From the IMG/VR virus record IMGVR_UViG_3300024346_000022, positions 32,748 to 96,747 of that record: 64,000 bases of DNA. One strand, written 5' to 3'. This DNA comes from a virus. Under the pieces are notes generated by a model, which worked only from the letters and a program-made list of their open reading frames with translations, made no database searches and was not told the origin of the DNA. The position numbers and the translations under genes were made by a program. This document shows, piece after piece, positions 59,685 to 64,000 of this stretch (positions are counted from its first letter, which is position 1; every line of letters starts with the position of its first letter).

Positions 59685-60326
59685 TTAGACTTCGGTAAGA
59701 ACCATTCGCTTTGAATAATCATAAGCATAGTCAGTTCTTGCTCCGTGATCGCCCCAGCGTATCCACTTTCTAGCAAGTCGCATATAATCATTAATCGACT
59801 TACCAGGTGTTTTCATATGAGGTTCAATCATCTTCCAATCACCTTCATACAACATATAATCAAGTTGAGTATCAAGTGAAGAAGGATTGGCACCAATACG
59901 AGCAGCGTGTTTTCCTAGTCCATAAAAGCGAGAAGCATTAGTCCATTGAATTAATCCATACCCTCCACCGCAATTAGGATAAGACACTCTCACACCACCC
60001 TCACATATGTTAGGTGTGAAAGTAGACTCTTGGCGAATATTACCCATAATCGTCGCTAGGGCATTTTTGTCAGTAACTCCACGATCCTGGAGGAAGTCCA
60101 GAGTTCGTGATTCATTATGATTACATCCTTTACAAATTAATCGTGTAACTTTAGGTTTTTCGGGAACAACCTCTTTGGTCTCTGTCTCTCGAATAGGACC
60201 TTCAGGAACAATCGCAAATGGTGGTTGTACTGAAGATGTTGCCATACTCGGTGCTGGCAGTATTGCCGCTGATGTTGTAACCGCACCCAAAATCGCTACG
60301 GTCACATTTGTTAGGTTTTTAAGCAT
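59685..60326 (-). CDS. Secreted phage tail-lysozyme-like protein
   Basis: 213 residues. N-terminal signal-like segment (MLKNLTNVTVAILGAVTTSA...), a Pro-rich linker, a CxxC (CKGCNHNESR), then ALATIMGNIRQESTFTPNICEGG...GGGYGLIQWTNASRFYGLG: the Glu in QES and the GLIQWT motif define the tail-lysozyme family (Phage_lysozyme2-like). Cleaves peptidoglycan at entry or exit. Confidence 0.85.
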   Translation of the reverse strand: MLKNLTNVTVAILGAVTTSAAILPAPSMATSSVQPPFAIVPEGPIRETETKEVVPEKPKVTRLICKGCNHNESRTLDFLQDRGVTDKNALATIMGNIRQESTFTPNICEGGVRVSYPNCGGGYGLIQWTNASRFYGLGKHAARIGANPSSLDTQLDYMLYEGDWKMIEPHMKTPGKSINDYMRLARKWIRWGDHGARTDYAYDYSKRMVLTEV

Positions 60327-60339
60327 TTAAGTTAATAGA

Positions 60340-60425
60340 ATTCGGCATCCGTTTAAAAGGGGGGTATACCAACCCTCTCGGGAGGCACCTTCCACGGCTC
60401 TAGTTTTCAAGTCAAAGACTCATTA
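60340..60425 (-). promoter_or_regulatory. Structured leader RNA upstream of the tail-lysozyme-like gene
   Basis: GC-rich region containing GGAAGGTGCC, a CCTC-CCGA-GAGG hairpin and GGTATACC, unlike the AT-rich surroundings. It looks like a conserved cis-RNA (riboswitch-like), but I cannot name it. Confidence 0.4.
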
Positions 60426-60453
60426 TGAAAAAACCCACCTTTGGAAGTGGGTT
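60426..60453 (-). terminator. Intrinsic terminator just after a promoter (attenuator-like)
   Basis: AACCCAC/GTGGGTT stem with six T on the minus strand, only a few nt after the start site of the promoter at 60460. Confidence 0.8.
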
Positions 60454-60459
60454 CGTGAC

Positions 60460-60488
60460 ATTATATGCGATTATTTAGGGTTTGTCAA
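60460..60488 (-). promoter_or_regulatory. Sigma70-type promoter ahead of the structured leader
   Basis: TTGACA (60483-60488), 17-bp spacer, TATAAT (60460-60465), perfect consensus; overlaps the end of the 60475 gene. Confidence 0.88.
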
Positions 60489-60717
60489 GGGGTCGGTCGT
60501 CCAAGGCACTAATATCGATATACATAATGTCAATTTCCTTTACTTCTTCTGGAATATGAATCCATTCCTCAAACTCTTGTTGCAGAGCTTTAGCATTTTT
60601 ATGCCTATCTGATTCATGAAGTAAATCAATTTTATTGACAGCCCAATCCTTAATGTCGCATAAGGTATTATTATCCAATAATTCTTTCAAAATCTGATTT
60701 GATAAGGTTAGTGTCAT
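60475..60717 (-). CDS. 80-residue unknown acidic protein
   Basis: From ATG 60717 (MTLTLSNQILKELLDNNTLC); the frame runs to 60744. Helical, acidic end (EEVKEIDIMYIDISALDDRPLDKP). The promoter -10 covers this ATG, so the true start may be elsewhere. Confidence 0.6.
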   Translation of the reverse strand: MTLTLSNQILKELLDNNTLCDIKDWAVNKIDLLHESDRHKNAKALQQEFEEWIHIPEEVKEIDIMYIDISALDDRPLDKP

Positions 60718-60744
60718 TATAATGGGTCTGTGCTTCCGCGTCAA
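60716..60744 (-). promoter_or_regulatory. Sigma70-type promoter (TTGACG-N17-TATAAT)
   Basis: -35 at 60739-60744, -10 at 60716-60721. It overlaps the only good ATG of the downstream gene. Confidence 0.6.
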
Positions 60745-60783
60745 GGGATGTGCCTACATACTATGATTAGGAATACTTATCAT

Positions 60784-61209
60784 ATGACTTGGCAGTACAA
60801 CAAAGAGGACTTTACCGATGTACCCAAAGGTATGGAAGGATTTGTTTATGTCATTACAAATCTAACTAATGATAAAAAATATATTGGAAAAAAGAACTTC
60901 TGGACTCGTCAAAAAGATCGTAAGACTGGTCGTAGAAAAACTAAAGAAAGTGATTGGCAGAAATACTTTGGTTCTTGTGATGAACTGATTGAAGATGTAA
61001 AGTTATTAGGTCAAGATAAGTTCTCCAGAGAAATCTTGTATTTGTGCCCTCATAAGAAATCTATGAGTTATTATGAGACGATGGAACAATTTAAGCGTGA
61101 TGTAATCTTAAGAGAAGATTATTACAACACAAATGTTGAAGGTAAGTTCTTTAGTAGCGAAGTAGAGAGACTTTATGAAATTGTCCTTAAGAGTTCTAAC
61201 GCGTCTTAA
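60784..61209 (+). CDS. GIY-YIG-like protein (third, degenerate type)
   Basis: 141 residues from ATG 60784 (MTWQYNKEDFTDVPKGMEGF). FVYVITNLTNDKKYIGKKNFWTRQKDRKTGRRKTKESDWQKYFGSCDEL has a GIY-YIG layout (VYVIT ... YIGKK) with downstream DKFSREILYLCPHKKSMSYYETMEQFKRDVI containing the conserved Glu. No NUMOD repeats, unlike the other two. Common in cyanophages; perhaps a domesticated nuclease. Only plus-strand gene here; a small inverted repeat TATGAT/ATCATA precedes the ATG. Confidence 0.78.
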   Translation: MTWQYNKEDFTDVPKGMEGFVYVITNLTNDKKYIGKKNFWTRQKDRKTGRRKTKESDWQKYFGSCDELIEDVKLLGQDKFSREILYLCPHKKSMSYYETMEQFKRDVILREDYYNTNVEGKFFSSEVERLYEIVLKSSNAS

Positions 61210-61247
61210 AGTACTTAAAGCTCCCTGTTCTCAAAAGCAACAAACCT

Positions 61248-61276
61248 ATTATAGCGACAAAAAAGCACCTTGTCAA
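61248..61276 (-). promoter_or_regulatory. Sigma70-type promoter firing antisense to the GIY-YIG-like gene
   Basis: TTGACA (61271-61276), 17-bp spacer, TATAAT (61248-61253), perfect consensus; the -35 is in the loop of the terminator at 61258-61286. Confidence 0.82.
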
Positions 61277-61286
61277 GAGGTGCTTT
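61258..61286. terminator. Bidirectional terminator between GIY-YIG-like and Pro/Ala-rich genes
   Basis: 9-bp stem AAAGCACCT/AGGTGCTTT, 7-nt loop, T-runs on both sides. Confidence 0.88.
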
Positions 61287-61308
61287 GAGTTATGTTAAGG
61301 TTTTATAA

Positions 61309-62649
61309 TTAACCTTTTGTTTTCTTACCTCTTCTTTCTCTGTGCTCTTCTCTACGGGCCCGCTGCTGACCGCCACCCAATGCTAAAGCACCACTTGGAT
61401 TATCATATCTATTAAGCCTAGCACCAGACCTTTTGTGTTCTGGGAGTTTTTCATCTACCTTTGCCTCAATAATACTACCAATCATCTCAGCATCCAACTC
61501 AAGCATTACATAATTTGCTTCTTCTAAGGTGTCTGCGTGACCCTGTGAGAGGAGATACTCAAGCACGAGGTCATAGGCATCATATTCTTCCTTCTTCAGT
61601 TTACTGGGTGCTACAGTATTACTTAATGTATTGCTTGGAGCAACTTTAGGAGCCTCTGTTGGGGTTGGTGGTGCTGTTGAAGTCGCAGCACTTAATTTAG
61701 CAGCAAGTGGGGCAGTAGGAACTCCAAAACCACTAGGACGAGATGTTACTGCTGGTTTTGATGCTGATTTTCCTGCCTCTACGCCAGCTTTGACTGCCGC
61801 TTCTTCGGCACCCTTTGTATCTCCTGCTGCCTTTGCCGCCGCTCTTGCTGCTTTTGCCGCTCTCAATTCTGCACTAGTTGCCGCCCTTCTTTCAAACTTA
61901 GTTCCACCTGCGGTAGTTCCAATAGCAGGTTTTGTGGGTCCTGCTGGTGTTGGTTTGGGTGTTGGTGTTGGTGAAACTTTAGCGGGAGCAGCGGCGGCGG
62001 GTCTGGCGGCAGGAGCAGCAGCAGGGGTTCTGGTAGGAGGAACGGGTTTATCTTTATCGACAGGAGGAACGAGTTTATCTTTATTGACAGGAGGAACAGG
62101 TTTAGCGGAAGATTTAAAAAGTGGAGTAGCGGGTTTTGCTTCTTTTGATGGCAAATAAACAGTTCTATTCCCACTTTGAGCTGGGAAAAGTGTTCTTCCT
62201 CCAACATTAATTTGTTGAGTTTCTCCGGGCTTAAGTGGTTTATTTACAACAACACCTTGTCTCCCACCAGAGACAGCTCCAAATCCTCTTCCTTGTGCTG
62301 TTCCAGTTGTAGCCCCCCTAACATTAATACCCCTACCTTGCCCAAGAGCAGTTTGTACTTGTCCTTGTGCGGTAGAACGGGTTGCTTTATCTTTGTTTGA
62401 TTGTGCTACTGCTTGATTATAACGAGCTACATCTGGGTTTCCATAATTCCTCGCCGGAGCCTCCTCCAAATAAGACTCAAACATCTCTTCCCAAGTATAA
62501 TCACTCAGGTCATAACCTTCTTCGATGAGTGTATTGACCCACTCTTCCACTTCTTCCCATACCTGTTCTTCGGTGAGTTCTTGAGGAGCATATACTGCCT
62601 GATATGCCTCCATCAATCCTCTAACATCATTACCTGTAAGTGTAGACAT
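61309..62649 (-). CDS. Pro/Ala-rich cyanophage virion-type protein
   Basis: 446 residues. Folded N-terminus (about 1-70: EEQVWEEVEEWVNTLIEEGYDLSDYTWEEMFESYLEEA), a long low-complexity middle rich in Pro, Ala, Lys, Thr with VPPVNKDK/VPPVDKDK repeats, and a conserved C-terminal piece (EEYDAYDLVLEYLLSQGHADTLEEANYVMLELDAEMI) seen in several cyanophage structural proteins. A late promoter (62676) suggests a virion protein. Function unknown. Confidence 0.75.
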   Translation of the reverse strand: MSTLTGNDVRGLMEAYQAVYAPQELTEEQVWEEVEEWVNTLIEEGYDLSDYTWEEMFESYLEEAPARNYGNPDVARYNQAVAQSNKDKATRSTAQGQVQTALGQGRGINVRGATTGTAQGRGFGAVSGGRQGVVVNKPLKPGETQQINVGGRTLFPAQSGNRTVYLPSKEAKPATPLFKSSAKPVPPVNKDKLVPPVDKDKPVPPTRTPAAAPAARPAAAAPAKVSPTPTPKPTPAGPTKPAIGTTAGGTKFERRAATSAELRAAKAARAAAKAAGDTKGAEEAAVKAGVEAGKSASKPAVTSRPSGFGVPTAPLAAKLSAATSTAPPTPTEAPKVAPSNTLSNTVAPSKLKKEEYDAYDLVLEYLLSQGHADTLEEANYVMLELDAEMIGSIIEAKVDEKLPEHKRSGARLNRYDNPSGALALGGGQQRARREEHRERRGKKTKG

Positions 62650-62675
62650 CTTTTCTTTTAAGTTCTTTATAGTTT

Positions 62676-62683
62676 TATTTATA
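62676..62683 (-). promoter_or_regulatory. T4-type late promoter (TATAAATA) of 61309-62649
   Basis: Perfect octamer directly following the terminator T-run at 62684-62706; 27 nt before the ATG. Confidence 0.82.
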
Positions 62684-62706
62684 AAAAAAGGGTCTCAAGG
62701 ACCCTT
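62684..62706 (-). terminator. Intrinsic terminator after nrdB and the 49-residue gene
   Basis: AAGGGTC/GACCCTT stem with a 5-nt loop and T-run on the minus strand; the stem contains the stop codon of 62695-62844. Confidence 0.85.
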
Positions 62707-62844
62707 ATCTAACCAAACATAAGAATAGTCGTGATCTCCAAAAAGAACATCATCATATTCGGCAGCATCTTTATAACATTTTATAATTTCTTCTTCACAC
62801 CACTCATCGTAATTTCCATCACTATTGAGTATTTTTGGTGTCAC
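62695..62844 (-). CDS. 49-residue acidic protein after nrdB (GTG start)
   Basis: GTG start overlaps the nrdB stop (GTGA). Product begins (M)TPKILNSDGNYDEWCEEEI and ends DHDYSYVWLDKGP; very acidic. The terminator follows immediately. No family recognised. Confidence 0.6.
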   Translation of the reverse strand: MTPKILNSDGNYDEWCEEEIIKCYKDAAEYDDVLFGDHDYSYVWLDKGP

Positions 62845-63983
62845 AACTTGAATCCGGAGAAAGTATCAGATTTTACATCAGACTTAATACCACCAACCAA
62901 ATATGAAGTTATCTCCGATTCTTGTGGTGCTATTTGTACTTCTCTTGAATTCAACCAGTGTGAGGTCCAAGGAAGAGGATTATTCTTCGCCGGAACATCA
63001 TAAACAGGACGAAGACCGATTGCCTTCATTCTACGATTAGCGGTCCATTCCACATACTGCTGAAGAAGTTTATCATTTAAACCAATCATCGAACCATCCT
63101 TAAAGAGATATTCAGCCCAGTGTTTTTCCTGATTGACTGCGTTCTCAAAGGTCTTATAAACCCACTGCTCTTCTTCCTGTGAGATTTTCTTCATATCAGG
63201 GTCATCACCCTCCTTCCACTTGTTTAGAATGTTCTGGGTGATGACTAAATGCTGACTTTCATCTCGGGCAATCAAACCGATGATTTTTGCACTTCCTTCC
63301 ATAAGTTTGAGTTCGCCAAATGCAAAACTGCAAGCGAAACTAACATAAAAGCGAATACCTTCAAGAATATTAACATTTGCAACTGCTCTGTAGAGTTTGC
63401 GTTTGAGTTCATATCTTTCTACCTGTGCGTAAGGAACTTGTTCTTGAGCGTGTTTCCAAAGTTCAGAAGTTCCATAATGTTGAGCACTATTGATAAAGTC
63501 ATTATAAGCCTCAGTTACACTTGCCGCTCTTTCCATAATACGATCATCACAAAGAATTGTATCAAAAACATCAGAAGGATTTGAATATACATTCTTAATA
63601 ATATAGGTATATGAACGAGAATGAATCATCTCCATAAACTCCCATACTTTCATACATGCTTCTAGTTCTGGTAGAGAGCAGTACGGAGCAAATGCCATAC
63701 CGGGACCTCTTCCCTGAACCGAATCAAGCATAATCTGATATTTTAGATTACTCGTGAAAATATGTTTTTGTTCGGGTCGTAGAGTCTGATAGTCTCCACG
63801 ATCTTTTTGTAATGAGATTTCTTCGGGTCTCCAAAAGTATCCAAGTTGTTGTTGAGTCAATTTATCAAAGATTGGATACTTATAAGAATCATATCTTTGT
63901 ATTCCCAGTGGTTGACCAAAAAACATAGGTTGTTTTTTGGTATCCACTTCTTGGGTATTAAAAACGGTCATAGATTCGACCAT
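62841..63983 (-). CDS. nrdB: Ribonucleotide reductase class Ia beta subunit NrdB
   Basis: 380 residues. ATG at 63983 has AAGGAG 7 nt upstream, which decides the start. YFWRPEEISLQKDRGDY, WEFMEMIHSRSYTYII (metal-ligand Glu and His), NVNILEGIRFYVSFACSFAF and IARDESQHLVITQNIL (Glu and His ligands) are the NrdB di-iron motifs. It holds the tyrosyl radical cofactor for making deoxynucleotides; the large subunit NrdA is presumably just upstream of the window. Confidence 0.95.
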   Translation of the reverse strand: MVESMTVFNTQEVDTKKQPMFFGQPLGIQRYDSYKYPIFDKLTQQQLGYFWRPEEISLQKDRGDYQTLRPEQKHIFTSNLKYQIMLDSVQGRGPGMAFAPYCSLPELEACMKVWEFMEMIHSRSYTYIIKNVYSNPSDVFDTILCDDRIMERAASVTEAYNDFINSAQHYGTSELWKHAQEQVPYAQVERYELKRKLYRAVANVNILEGIRFYVSFACSFAFGELKLMEGSAKIIGLIARDESQHLVITQNILNKWKEGDDPDMKKISQEEEQWVYKTFENAVNQEKHWAEYLFKDGSMIGLNDKLLQQYVEWTANRRMKAIGLRPVYDVPAKNNPLPWTSHWLNSREVQIAPQESEITSYLVGGIKSDVKSDTFSGFKL

Positions 63984-64000
63984 TAGATTCTCCTTTGTAC

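Overview
The window is a piece of a T4-like marine cyanophage genome (a cyanomyovirus, host probably Synechococcus or Prochlorococcus). T4 core genes are present: baseplate and tail gp26-like, gp54, gp48 and gp53, head completion gp4, ssDNA-binding gp32, helicase loader gp59, late co-activator gp33 and NrdB. They sit among host-derived photosynthesis and stress genes: psbA, two hli genes, phoH, pstS, a Som-type porin, a Dps-like protein and thyX. Most genes are on the minus strand, tightly packed with ATGA overlaps. Two promoter types recur: host sigma70-type TTGACA-N17-TATAAT, almost always with exactly 17 bp spacing, and T4-type late promoters (TATAAATA).

Layout. 1-3.7 kb: baseplate and head-completion genes around divergent late promoters. 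3.7-9.5 kb: replication and nucleotide genes (gp32, gp59, gp33, PD-(D/E)XK exonuclease, PhoH, ThyX) with a free-standing GIY-YIG endonuclease. 9.6-17.7 kb: small conserved genes, a glutaredoxin, then large fused glycan-modifying proteins (GT25-methyltransferase-GT25; TPR, three FkbM methyltransferases and an iron dioxygenase-like domain; a GH130-like protein). 17.8-28.6 kb: a tail-fibre operon including a 1910-residue fibre with collagen-like tracts. 28.7-31.6 kb: HNH and GIY-YIG endonucleases, tiny membrane-protein genes and a two-gene cassette on the opposite strand bounded by a 52-bp direct repeat.

31.66-33.9 kb holds psbA (D1, 359 residues), interrupted by four group I introns, with one exon of only 19 nt. 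33.9-36.3 kb: small late genes, an SNase-like nuclease, an L,D-transpeptidase and a GH19 endolysin. 36.3-36.9 kb: the hli operon. 36.9-52.3 kb: one long glycan biosynthesis operon of 18 genes, including a GT11 alpha-1,2-fucosyltransferase next to a GT6 (ABO-type) transferase. 52.3-57.1 kb: small genes, an odd tRNA-Pro, Dps, PstS and porin. 57.2-58.4 kb: a tRNA region with non-canonical or interrupted tRNAs and an HNH gene. 58.4-64 kb: small structural or unknown genes, a tail-lysozyme-like protein, a GIY-YIG-like gene, a Pro/Ala-rich protein and NrdB.

The most unusual content is the four-intron psbA with its micro-exon, a shared hairpin plus late-promoter module in front of four homing endonuclease genes (the architecture known from T4 I-TevI), tRNAs with a shared non-standard T-loop, a tRNA with a 45-nt anticodon-loop insertion, and the direct-repeat cassette. 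All protein identities come from reading motifs; no database search was run.
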